Assembly: GCF_900640115.1 (NCBI RefSeq) | Contig: NZ_CAAAIW010000019.1 | Coordinates: 1 to 56,752 of the forward strand | Length of the DNA: 56,752 nucleotides | Reading direction: 5' to 3' | Source of the DNA: Legionella yabuuchiae | GTDB taxonomy: Bacteria; Pseudomonadota; Gammaproteobacteria; Legionellales; Legionellaceae | Part shown: piece after piece, positions 45,271-52,319 of the stretch | How positions within the stretch are numbered: the first letter of the stretch is position 1 | Layout: each line of letters starts with the position of its first letter | The notes under the pieces: generated by a model | The model's input: the letters and a program-made list of their open reading frames with translations, nothing else | Databases searched by the model: none | Told to the model about the DNA's origin: nothing | Made by a program: the position numbers and the translations under genes

Positions 45271-45379
45271 CATGCAATTTGACATTGCCAAAGAGTGCGT
45301 GAATTAAAGCGCCTCTATCCAAAACTATAAAAGACAAAATTAATTTAATGGCTAATTTAGTCAAGGCTTTCTTGACACT

Positions 45380-46375
45380 TCATCCATCCGGACTCATACG
45401 TGTCATTCTTGTCTGATTTCGGTGCATCGATATCACCTCCATAGGTGTTTTGTAATGCAAGCTTTTTCGTGGTCGATGATTTAACCTTTCTGCAATGACT
45501 TGTACCGTTTGATCGGAGACTTGCGTAAAATCAGTTGACTTAGGTAGGTATTGGCGTACTAAACCATTTGTATGTTCATTCAAGCCTCTTTCCCAAGAGT
45601 GGTAAGGTTTAGCAAAGTAACAATTGACGTTCAACGCTTTTGAGATAGCGTTATGATCTGAAAATTCTTTACCATTGTCATAGGTAATGGTCAGTACAGG
45701 CAATGAATCTTGACCAAGTTTTTCAATGGTTGCCATCGTGACAAGATCGGCTGTTTTGCGGTCAATTTTCTTGAGTACCGTAAATTTTGAACAACGATCC
45801 ACATAGGAAACAATGGCACCTTGGTGCTTTGCCCCAATGATGGTATCACCTTCCCAATCACCAATACATGCCTTCTCATCTACAATAGCTGGTCGTGCAT
45901 CAATATCCACCCGATTTGGAATACAACCTCGCCCAGCCTTATCAGAAGAGCGTTTGTTGTATTTTTTGCCATGATGGCGTAAATGTTTGTACAAAGTACC
46001 TCCGGTACGTTTATCCTTCCAGATATGCTGATAAATAGCCTCATGACTAATATTGGCTATGCCTTCCTCTTTTAAACGACCAGCAATTTGGTCTGGACTC
46101 CAATCTTCCAGGATCTTAGCTTCAATGATGGATATCAGTTCGGGGGTAAGTTTTTTGGGTGTGCGGCTGGCTTTAGCACGGCGTTCTTTTGCCATTGCAT
46201 CTGCTTGTTTATAGCGATAGCCTCTGCCGCCTGTATTGCGCTTAATCTCACGACTGATGGCCGACGCATCGTATCCTACGATACGGCCGATTTTTCTCAA
46301 TGCTATTCCGGTTGCTTTTAAGGCGTAAATTTGAGACCTTATCTCCTGAGTCATGTGATGATAGCCTTTGGCCAT
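45380..46375 (-). CDS. IS30-family transposase
   Basis: A 331-residue IS30-type DDE transposase. The start is the ATG at 46375, seven bases after AAGGAG; a GTG 21 bp earlier is less likely. The N-terminal helix-turn-helix is MTQEIRSQIYALKATGIALR with IGYD-type text (IVGYDASAISREIKRN). The catalytic core has GDWEGDTIIGAKH (first Asp), TYDNGKEFSDH (second Asp) and the late Glu in YHSWERGLNEHTNGLVRQYL. Full length and apparently intact. The right-end repeat lies 79 bp upstream of the start; the expected second end after the stop is not seen. Confidence 0.93.
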   Translation of the reverse strand: MAKGYHHMTQEIRSQIYALKATGIALRKIGRIVGYDASAISREIKRNTGGRGYRYKQADAMAKERRAKASRTPKKLTPELISIIEAKILEDWSPDQIAGRLKEEGIANISHEAIYQHIWKDKRTGGTLYKHLRHHGKKYNKRSSDKAGRGCIPNRVDIDARPAIVDEKACIGDWEGDTIIGAKHQGAIVSYVDRCSKFTVLKKIDRKTADLVTMATIEKLGQDSLPVLTITYDNGKEFSDHNAISKALNVNCYFAKPYHSWERGLNEHTNGLVRQYLPKSTDFTQVSDQTVQVIAERLNHRPRKSLHYKTPMEVISMHRNQTRMTRMSPDG

Positions 46376-46453
46376 GATAATCTCCTTGGTTTGCACCTTG
46401 AGATTATCAATCTTACGTGACTCACTCTAACTTTTGAGGAGGGTTTAACTAAG

Positions 46454-46473
46454 TGTTGCAGTTCGCGCTTGAA
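46454..46473. repeat. Right IS30-type terminal repeat
   Basis: TGTTGCAGTTCGCGCTTGAA, inverse partner of 40995-41014. It is on the promoter side of the transposase. The right half of the interrupted palindromic repeat begins 9 bp further on. Confidence 0.7.
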
Positions 46474-46481
46474 AGGGCCCC

Positions 46482-46552
46482 CTTTTTAAAATGCGACAGG
46501 ACAAACAATAAAGGCGCCTAAAAACTCGCATTTTGAACGATCACGGGTATAT
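46482..46552. repeat. Right half of the interrupted palindromic repeat
   Basis: CTTTTTAAAATGCGACAGGA, ATAAAGGCGCCTAAAAACTC, then TTTTGAACGATCACGGGTAT: the exact continuation of the left half ending at 40986, apart from divergence at the tips. Confidence 0.8.
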
Positions 46553-46575
46553 AACTTTTGCAATTTTGGACTTGC

Positions 46576-46995
46576 TTATCTTTTTAAATAATTAAAAATT
46601 AGCCAATACATATAAGACCCCAATACCATACCAATTACGAAATAAAGTGGATCCATATTAAATGTGGATAATGCCGCAATCGATGGACCAGGGCAATAGC
46701 CAGTCGAACCCCAGCCTACCCCAAAAATAATGCTACCAAGGATAAGTTGTTTGCTGATTTTCGTTTTCTCAGGAAGATAAAAAGTTTCCGTGAGCTTGGG
46801 TTTTGGGGCTCGAAAAACGATTTGATAACCAATATAGGTGGTTACCACAGCAGTAGCCATAACGACCAGTAAAGTCGGATCCCATGGGCCAAAGAAATCC
46901 AAAAAATTTAAAATCTTATATGGGTTTGTCATATTAGAAATGCTTAACCCCGTTCCAAATACGATACCTATTAAAAAAGCGGATAATCTATGCAT
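46576..46995 (-). CDS. YeeE/YedE-like sulfur transporter, second half (DUF6691)
   Basis: A 139-residue membrane protein of the YeeE/YedE group. It has four hydrophobic segments and the motif GVGWGSTGYCPGPSIAAL, whose Cys lies in the pore of this family. It ends in a YWLIFNYL helix. It lies one base after the first-half gene and is coupled to it. Split YeeE/YedE pairs (PmpA/PmpB-like) import reduced sulfur such as thiosulfate or persulfide. Opposite orientation to the MBL-rhodanese gene. Confidence 0.85.
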   Translation of the reverse strand: MHRLSAFLIGIVFGTGLSISNMTNPYKILNFLDFFGPWDPTLLVVMATAVVTTYIGYQIVFRAPKPKLTETFYLPEKTKISKQLILGSIIFGVGWGSTGYCPGPSIAALSTFNMDPLYFVIGMVLGSYMYWLIFNYLKR

Positions 46996-46996
46996 G

Positions 46997-47446
46997 TTAA
47001 TAAACTCCCAATAAATATCTCATAATTAGCGTTGTGATGACGGCGGAGATAAAAAAGGTAATGGTGGCAATAAGGGAACGTAAGGATAAACGAGCCACAC
47101 CGCAGACCCCGTGACCTGCGGTACAACCATGCCCCATTCGAGTTCCAAAGCCTACACAAAATCCACCCAAAATTAACACGACAATTGGATAGTGGGTCCG
47201 TAAGGGGAATTGTATGTTAGGAAATAATTGATAGGATAAACCGCCAACGATCAGCCCCAAGAGGAAGGTCGCGCGCCAATATTCAATTTTTTTACCTGGT
47301 GGACACAAGCCGTGCACCAAGCCACTCATCCCTGCGATTCTACCATTTAGCCACATGAGCAACACGGCACTCAGTCCAATTAAAAAACCACCTATTAAAC
47401 CTTTATAGGGAGTAAAAACTGTATAATCCATTATTAAGCTCTCCAA
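46997..47446 (-). CDS. YeeE/YedE-like sulfur transporter, first half
   Basis: A 149-residue membrane protein with about four helices, starting MESLIMDYTVFTPYKGLIGG (an internal ATG giving MDYTVF is also possible). It contains the family pore motif GTRMGHGCTAGHGVCGVARLS, with the conserved GCxxGHGxCG. Paired with the following gene, it should form a channel for reduced sulfur. The pair is divergent from the persulfide dioxygenase/rhodanese gene, 77 bp away; that neighbourhood is typical of sulfide/persulfide detoxification loci. Confidence 0.88.
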   Translation of the reverse strand: MESLIMDYTVFTPYKGLIGGFLIGLSAVLLMWLNGRIAGMSGLVHGLCPPGKKIEYWRATFLLGLIVGGLSYQLFPNIQFPLRTHYPIVVLILGGFCVGFGTRMGHGCTAGHGVCGVARLSLRSLIATITFFISAVITTLIMRYLLGVY

Positions 47447-47523
47447 GCTATTTTTCCAGTAAACATAACATATTCTAAACTACTATAATCATACCAAGAA
47501 TGACATGAAAAGGAGTTTTAGTT

Positions 47524-48876
47524 ATGTTTATTGAACAATTTTTTGATGAAGGCCTCGCACATCTGTCTTATATGATAGGTGATGGCGATCAGGCCGTTGT
47601 GATTGATCCACGCCTTGACGTGAACCATTACCTCGATTTGGCCCGTAAGAAACAAGTACGGATAACCCATATTTTTGAAACACATCGAAATGAAGACTAT
47701 GTGATTGGATCGCGCTCTTTGGCGGAACAAACCAAAGCAAACATTTATCATGGTAACCAATTAAATTTTAAATATGGACACCCCGTTAAGGAATCGGATG
47801 AATTTCAGGTTTCAAATCTTCTAATTAAAGTATTAGAAACACCAGGACATACGCCGGAAAGCATTTCTCTTGTTCTTTATAATACCAATTCTTGTGAAGC
47901 ACCTTTTGCTGTATTTACCGGAGATGCATTATTTGTAGGTGCAGTTGGCCGTACTGACTTGTGGAAGTCACGTGAACAAGCGGCAGGCTTTCTTTATGAC
48001 AGTATTTATCAAAAACTGCTGCCGCTGGGTGATCATGTTATAATTTATCCTGCTCATGGTGCGGGATCAGTTTGTGGGGAAGGGATGGGAGCTCATAATT
48101 TCTCTACGATAGGTTATGAAAAAAAATATAATAAATCATTACAAAATTTGAGCAGAGAAGAATTTATAGAGGGTCAACGCCTCAGACAGTTTGAGCATCC
48201 CCCTTATTTTGATGAAATGGAAAAAAGAAATTTGCAGGGCCCCGATATATTAAAAACACTTCCACAACCAGCCGCATTAAGTGTCGAAGATTTAATAAAA
48301 AATAAATCTGCTCAAATTTTAGATGTGCGTCCACCTGAAGGGTATGCTGGTGTTTCAATACCGAATAGCCTCGCTATTCCGCATGATATGATATCTAAAT
48401 TTGCTGGATGGTTTTTAGATTATGAAAAAGATATTATCTTAGTTGCTGAAAACGAAGAAAATATGGAATCAGCAGTAAAACAGCTCATACGTTTGGGGTA
48501 TACCCGTGTAAAAGGCTGGTTACCAAGTGTTCATGGGTGGGAAATCTCAGGAAAAGAGTACTGGCATATTCCTGTTGTACAGGCATATGAAGTAAAAAAA
48601 CGTATTGAGAAAAACAAACAATTCGTACTCCTCGATGTTCGAACGGACAATGAATGGGAAGAAGGCCACCTACCTGGTGCAAAACATATCTTCATTGGTG
48701 ATTTACCTAAACATATAAAAGAACTGCCTCAAGATGCTGTTATTACAACCTTTTGCGGTAGTGGCCGTAGAGCTACGATCGCTGCTTCTTTATTAAAACA
48801 AAAAAATTTTAAGCAAGTGGAAATTTGCTTCGGCTCTATGGCTGCATGTAAAGCAATAGGATGTCCGATCGAATAA
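47524..48876 (+). CDS. Persulfide dioxygenase-type MBL protein fused to two rhodanese domains
   Basis: A 450-residue fusion. Residues 1-240 are an ETHE1-like metallo-beta-lactamase: THRNEDYVIGSRSLAEQT (the family's usual HxHxD is here written H-R-N-E-D), ETPGHTPES and TGDALFVGAVGRTDL. Residues 275-350 are a rhodanese domain without a catalytic Cys (ILDVRPPEGYAG, and AENEENME in the loop). Residues 365-450 are a second rhodanese domain with the active Cys loop TFCGSGRRATIA. Such proteins (CstB/Blh-like) oxidise persulfides and transfer sulfane sulfur. It is divergent from the YeeE/YedE pair. The changed HxHxD motif deserves checking. Confidence 0.88.
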   Translation: MFIEQFFDEGLAHLSYMIGDGDQAVVIDPRLDVNHYLDLARKKQVRITHIFETHRNEDYVIGSRSLAEQTKANIYHGNQLNFKYGHPVKESDEFQVSNLLIKVLETPGHTPESISLVLYNTNSCEAPFAVFTGDALFVGAVGRTDLWKSREQAAGFLYDSIYQKLLPLGDHVIIYPAHGAGSVCGEGMGAHNFSTIGYEKKYNKSLQNLSREEFIEGQRLRQFEHPPYFDEMEKRNLQGPDILKTLPQPAALSVEDLIKNKSAQILDVRPPEGYAGVSIPNSLAIPHDMISKFAGWFLDYEKDIILVAENEENMESAVKQLIRLGYTRVKGWLPSVHGWEISGKEYWHIPVVQAYEVKKRIEKNKQFVLLDVRTDNEWEEGHLPGAKHIFIGDLPKHIKELPQDAVITTFCGSGRRATIAASLLKQKNFKQVEICFGSMAACKAIGCPIE

Positions 48877-48877
48877 A

Positions 48878-48943
48878 TTTTGAAAACTATAGATTATAGA
48901 TTAAGTGCTGTGCGAATGAGTGAAGTGTCCCGGATTTGGGGAA
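48878..48943. repeat. Direct repeat, copy 1 (pair with 51953-52021)
   Basis: TTTTGAAAACTATAGATTA followed by CTGTGCGAATGAGTGAAGTG and CCGGATTTGGGGA. A second copy lies in the same orientation 3.1 kb away, beyond ahpD. The pair flanks the hairpin array and the oxyR-ahpC-ahpD genes. Confidence 0.65.
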
Positions 48944-49298
48944 GACTAGAAGAGCTTTAGTTTGTGACGTTGTGTTGATTGTTCCACGCAAAATCCCCAC
49001 ATAGGATTTTTAGGGTTTTGCAAAAATCAATCGTAACTAATTGATGTCCTTATCGAGACATAGGTTACACTCATTGGCATTTTCAGGAGAGGGAGATGCT
49101 TGGGAAGGAGTGTAATAATGTAGATGACTATGCCAAAGGCAACTTGTCTTAATAATGGGGGATTTACACAGCCACAGGGTTAGGGATCGGGGCGGCCTAG
49201 CACAAGTTCTTTAAAAGGTTTCGCCTTTACCGGCTCATCAGCTGCACTCATTAGAAGTTATCAAATCGGTGCAAGATGGGCAAGGATTTATCGTGGGT

Positions 49299-49475
49299 TT
49301 TTTGTTCAAATGCGTTGAGCGCCTTTGAACAAAAACGCGGAATGTATTGATTTTACAGCGTAAAATCAAGGATGGTTTCCTGCGTCACTGTACATTTTTG
49401 CAGTGACGCAGAAAAAGGGGTTTATTACATCAAAGAATTGCTATCGATGCTAGGGGCTTATAAGCCCCTAGCATC
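49299..49475. other. Array of four perfect hairpins/palindromes
   Basis: H1: 12-bp stem TTTTTGTTCAAA at 49299-49310 with 49324-49335. H2: 10-bp stem TTGATTTTAC at 49347-49356 with 49360-49369. H3: 11-bp stem CTGCGTCACTG at 49380-49390 with 49401-49411. H4: a 30-bp perfect palindrome without loop at 49446-49475 (each half GATGCTAGGGGCTTA or its complement). The stems are unrelated in sequence to each other. No reading frame explains them. They fill the 682-bp gap 48877-49558, along with the direct repeat copy. Confidence 0.75.
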
Positions 49476-49558
49476 CCCTACACAAGGGAAAGTGAAGCAA
49501 TCAAAGATCTTACCTAGCAAAACGCAAAATCTGACCCGACTATCTGTTAATAAATCGA

Positions 49559-50452
49559 TTATGTTATCAATGTCTTAACTAAATCAGCAAGTAACTGATA
49601 GGTATCCTGTTTATGGGATGTGGCTCGCCACGCCATTCCGATTTCACGATATGCGTTACCAGGTAGAGGAATAGTAATTAAGTTCGATCCTGTCAGAATG
49701 CCATTTTTAATTGCTAGGTCAGGAAAAATAGTAACACCAAGCCCTGCGATTACCATTTGCGTTAGCGTATGCAAGCTGGTTGCAAAAAAGGGGTTTATTT
49801 TTTTACTATTTTTTAGTGCACAAGCCTGTAGGGTATGCCCCGTTAAACAGTGTTCTTTTTCTAAAAGAAAAATACATTCGTCTGGCCAAAAACCCATTTC
49901 TTTTCCTTCAATTTTATCTCTCCAATTCGCAGGTATTACTAATTGAAAAGGATCTTGGCATAGAGTTAGTGTGTTTAGGTTTTTTGTAGGATAAGGCAAC
50001 GCTAGAATAATGGTATCAATCTGACCTATTTCTAAAGAATGAAGTAGGTTATCAGTAGTATCTTCGCGAATGAGTAGCTTTAATGCGGGATAGACTTCAT
50101 GGCAGAGGGATACTAATGCGCTCATTATAAAAGGAGCAATTGTCGGGATACATCCGAGACGCAATACACCATGCATTGATTTGCCTTCATTTTGTGCATA
50201 ATCCATTAGCTCTGCTGCATTCTCAATTAACGCTCGGCTCTTTTGCACAATGCTTGCACCTAAGGAAGTAAAAATAAAAGTTTTATAGCTTCGCTCTAAT
50301 AATTGAACGCCCAATATTTCTTCAAGATGCCCTATCGATGCACTCATGGTTGATTGACTAATAAAACACGCTTCCGCGGCTTTACCAAAGTGTTGATAAT
50401 CAAAAAGTGCGACTAAATGATGTAATTGTTTTAAAGTTGGTAGCCTATTCAT
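49559..50452 (-). CDS. oxyR: OxyR-type LysR regulator
   Basis: A 297-residue LysR-family regulator with the usual N-terminal winged helix (LHHLVALFDYQHFGKAAEACF, SQSTMSASIGHLEEILGVQL). In the regulatory domain the redox pair CLTGHTLQAC (spacing 8) matches the peroxide-sensing Cys of OxyR. Divergent from ahpC, 93 bp away, which is the textbook arrangement for peroxide-induced ahpC. Cytosolic tetramer activated by disulfide formation. Confidence 0.9.
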   Translation of the reverse strand: MNRLPTLKQLHHLVALFDYQHFGKAAEACFISQSTMSASIGHLEEILGVQLLERSYKTFIFTSLGASIVQKSRALIENAAELMDYAQNEGKSMHGVLRLGCIPTIAPFIMSALVSLCHEVYPALKLLIREDTTDNLLHSLEIGQIDTIILALPYPTKNLNTLTLCQDPFQLVIPANWRDKIEGKEMGFWPDECIFLLEKEHCLTGHTLQACALKNSKKINPFFATSLHTLTQMVIAGLGVTIFPDLAIKNGILTGSNLITIPLPGNAYREIGMAWRATSHKQDTYQLLADLVKTLIT

Positions 50453-50510
50453 CGATTTTCCCGATTAACTTAATAGATTTAATTCGTTTTAACTAATTAT
50501 ATACCATAGC

Positions 50511-50516
50511 TATACT
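50511..50516 (+). promoter_or_regulatory. Putative -10 box of the ahpC promoter
   Basis: TATACT stands 30 bp upstream of the ahpC ATG; a weak TTTTAA lies about 18 bp before it. ATAG and CTAT half-site words (around 50473 and 50506-50514) are in OxyR-like positions. The weak -35 fits an activator-dependent promoter. Confidence 0.35.
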
Positions 50517-50545
50517 GGCTCTGAAATTACTTAATGAGGAAAATT

Positions 50546-51094
50546 ATGTTAACCATTGGTCAAAAAATCCCGAATTTTCGTGTGGTTGCTGTTAAACCAG
50601 GTTTTAACCATCCTGAAGAACAGGAAAAATCAGCTTTTGAAACCATTACTGAGAATAGCTTTGCGGGCAAATGGAAAGTTCTGTTTTTTTATCCCAAAGA
50701 TTTCACCTTTGTATGCCCTACAGAAATCGTGGAGTTTGCAAAATTAGCGCATGAATTTGCTGAGCGGGATACTGTTGTTTTAGGGGGCAGTTTAGATAAT
50801 GAATTCGTAAAACTTGCATGGCGCCGTGATCACAACGATTTAAATGAACTCAAACAATACAGCTTTGCCGATACTCGTGGGCAGCTAACGGATGGTTTTG
50901 GTGTGCGTGATCAAGAAAGCGGCGTACCTTTACGGGCAACTTTTATTATTGATCCTGAGAATATTATTCAACATGTTAGCGTAAATGGATTACAAGTTGG
51001 GCGAAATCCCCAAGAAGTATTACGTATTTTAGATGGCCTGCAAACCGATGAACTGTGTTTGTGTAATCGTCCTATTGGCGGCGAAACACTTTAG
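50546..51094 (+). CDS. ahpC: AhpC-type peroxiredoxin
   Basis: A 182-residue typical two-Cys peroxiredoxin. The start MLTIGQKIPNF is chosen because GAGGA lies just before it; an upstream ATG adds only four residues. The peroxidatic Cys is in FYPKDFTFVCPTEIVEF; the resolving Cys is in the C-terminal ELCLCNRP. It reduces H2O2 and organic peroxides; AhpD from the next gene is the probable reductant, as in mycobacteria and in the second AhpC of Legionella. 10 bp separate it from ahpD. Confidence 0.95.
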   Translation: MLTIGQKIPNFRVVAVKPGFNHPEEQEKSAFETITENSFAGKWKVLFFYPKDFTFVCPTEIVEFAKLAHEFAERDTVVLGGSLDNEFVKLAWRRDHNDLNELKQYSFADTRGQLTDGFGVRDQESGVPLRATFIIDPENIIQHVSVNGLQVGRNPQEVLRILDGLQTDELCLCNRPIGGETL

Positions 51095-51104
51095 GAGATG
51101 AACA

Positions 51105-51656
51105 ATGAGACTAGAACAATTAAAAGAAAATCTACCCGACTATGCAAAAGATATCCGTTTAAACCTTAGCAATTTATTCGGAAATATTGAATCTTCCGGA
51201 TTAACCCCTACGCAATTTTACGGCATTGCATTATCGATTGCTTATAGTCTTAAAAATAAAAATCTTATTCGTGCCCTAGAATTTGAAACTCAAAATGCTG
51301 GTTTGTCGGATATATACCTTGCTGCAAAAACTGCTGCAACTTTAATGGCCATGAATAATGTTTATTATCGAGCAATCCATTTGGCAGAGAATAAAGAGTT
51401 AACTGCCATGCCGGCAAATTTGCGCATGAATGGCTTGAGTAATCATGATGTAGATAAAGAGGATTTTGAATTATTTGCATTAGCTGTATCGGTAATTAAT
51501 GGTTGTGGATTGTGTATTCACTCGCATATTAAACAGTTATTAGGACATTCTATTACAAAGGTTGCAATTCAATCTGCTCTTCGTCTTGCTGCTACATTAA
51601 ATGCTCTGGTAACTGCTTACGCGTGTGCTGATGACAACCTTAACTTGGAGATTTAA
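51105..51656 (+). CDS. ahpD: Alkylhydroperoxidase AhpD
   Basis: A 183-residue AhpD. The active site NGCGLCIHSHIKQL contains the CxxC pair and the conserved His, with a Glu relay earlier (EDFELFALAVSV). All-helical fold and full length. It reduces AhpC using lipoyl proteins. Downstream of ahpC in one operon under OxyR control. Confidence 0.94.
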   Translation: MRLEQLKENLPDYAKDIRLNLSNLFGNIESSGLTPTQFYGIALSIAYSLKNKNLIRALEFETQNAGLSDIYLAAKTAATLMAMNNVYYRAIHLAENKELTAMPANLRMNGLSNHDVDKEDFELFALAVSVINGCGLCIHSHIKQLLGHSITKVAIQSALRLAATLNALVTAYACADDNLNLEI

Positions 51657-51723
51657 GGTTAAGTCCGCAAACTACTAAATTCTGAAATGACTTGAAGGAT
51701 TGAGTCATCACTACAATTCAGTA

Positions 51724-51861
51724 CTATTGGGTTGCGAAACAACAATAATCACCGTTCGAATCCACCGAAATACGCACCTGACAAATATCATCAACGTTTG
51801 TCCCTGCTTCATGTGATTTAATGGCTTTGATAATTTGTTCTTCTGTATAACGTTTTTTCAT
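51724..51861 (-). pseudogene. IS3-family OrfA remnant
   Basis: The frame begins MKKRYTEEQIIKAIKSHEAG and continues TNVDDICQ, the N-terminus of IS3-family OrfA proteins. After about 27 residues the reading turns into unrelated text and stops; the rest of the IS, including OrfB, is gone. On its 5' side, GTTTCCCCCAAAAATAACA (around 51910-51930) looks like the IS end. Confidence 0.75.
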
Positions 51862-51952
51862 TTTGAGTTCTCCAATCTTACAATTTTAATGGAAGTCTCA
51901 TCAATGTCATGGTGTTATTTTTGGGGGAAACGTCAGGCTTATGGATTTAGAA

Positions 51953-52021
51953 ATTTGTGAAAATTATAGATTAATAGTTAGAGTTCTGTGTGGGTGAGTG
52001 AAGTGGCCCTGGATTTGGGGA
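51953..52021. repeat. Direct repeat, copy 2 (pair with 48878-48943)
   Basis: ATTTGTGAAAATTATAGATT, then CTGTGTGGGTGAGTGAAGTG and CCTGGATTTGGGGA: same order and orientation as copy 1, with moderate divergence. A third, weaker fragment follows at about 52036-52070. Confidence 0.65.
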
Positions 52022-52113
52022 TTAGCCTAAATTAATAATTATAGTTCTATGTAGCTTCGTGAATTGGTTCTATTAGTGGAAGAGCCAAATTGCGTACTAT
52101 TTATTGATATTCA

Positions 52114-52162
52114 TGGTGGCCAGAGGCAGAATCGAACTGCCGACACGAGGATTTTCAGCCCC
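52114..52162 (-). tRNA. 3' fragment of tRNA-Phe (possible att site)
   Basis: Read on the minus strand, CTGAAAATCCTCGTGTCGG continues into the T arm with TTCGATT and the acceptor end GCCTCTGGCCACCA. This is the 3' half of tRNA-Phe from the GAA anticodon loop to CCA. The D arm and 5' acceptor strand are missing, so it is not a functional gene. Integrative elements commonly insert at the 3' end of tRNA genes and leave exactly this piece at the far junction. Confidence 0.75.
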
Positions 52163-52319
52163 TTAATTAAGAAATAATCAATTGATTTTATTATAAATAT
52201 TATCGCAGGAAACCACTACAATTGTCGTACGATGTATAACAAGGTCGTACTCAAATACGCAAAATCCACACAGTGTATTGAAATACTTTGTCTTAAAACC
52301 GCAGATTATGTTTCAAGTT

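Larger units (their letters stand above)
40995..46473. mobile_element. IS30-bounded composite element (effector, reverse transcriptase, transposase)
   Basis: The ends carry an imperfect inverted repeat: TTCAAAAGTGAACTGCAACA at 40995-41014 and TGTTGCAGTTCGCGCTTGAA at 46454-46473, 17 of 20 positions matching when inverted. Only the right end adjoins the transposase; no second end is seen just after the transposase stop. The cargo is therefore inside the ends. The two flanks are the two halves of a palindromic repeat, so the target was very probably that palindrome. IS30-family transposases are known to prefer palindromic targets. Extent and mobility are inferred from sequence symmetry only. Confidence 0.6.

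Noticed and set aside
45360-45376. Hairpin GTCAAG/CTTGAC as the missing second IS30 end
   Set aside because: It lacks the TTCAA and GAACTGCAACA words of the two matching ends; more likely a simple terminator-like hairpin.
49372-49578. 68-codon plus-strand frame across the hairpin array
   Set aside because: Encodes no domain and is forced by the palindromes; no ribosome-binding site.
51721-51780. tRNA T-loop-like text (GTTCGAATCC)
   Set aside because: No acceptor or anticodon stem around it; it lies in the fused tail of the IS3 OrfA remnant.
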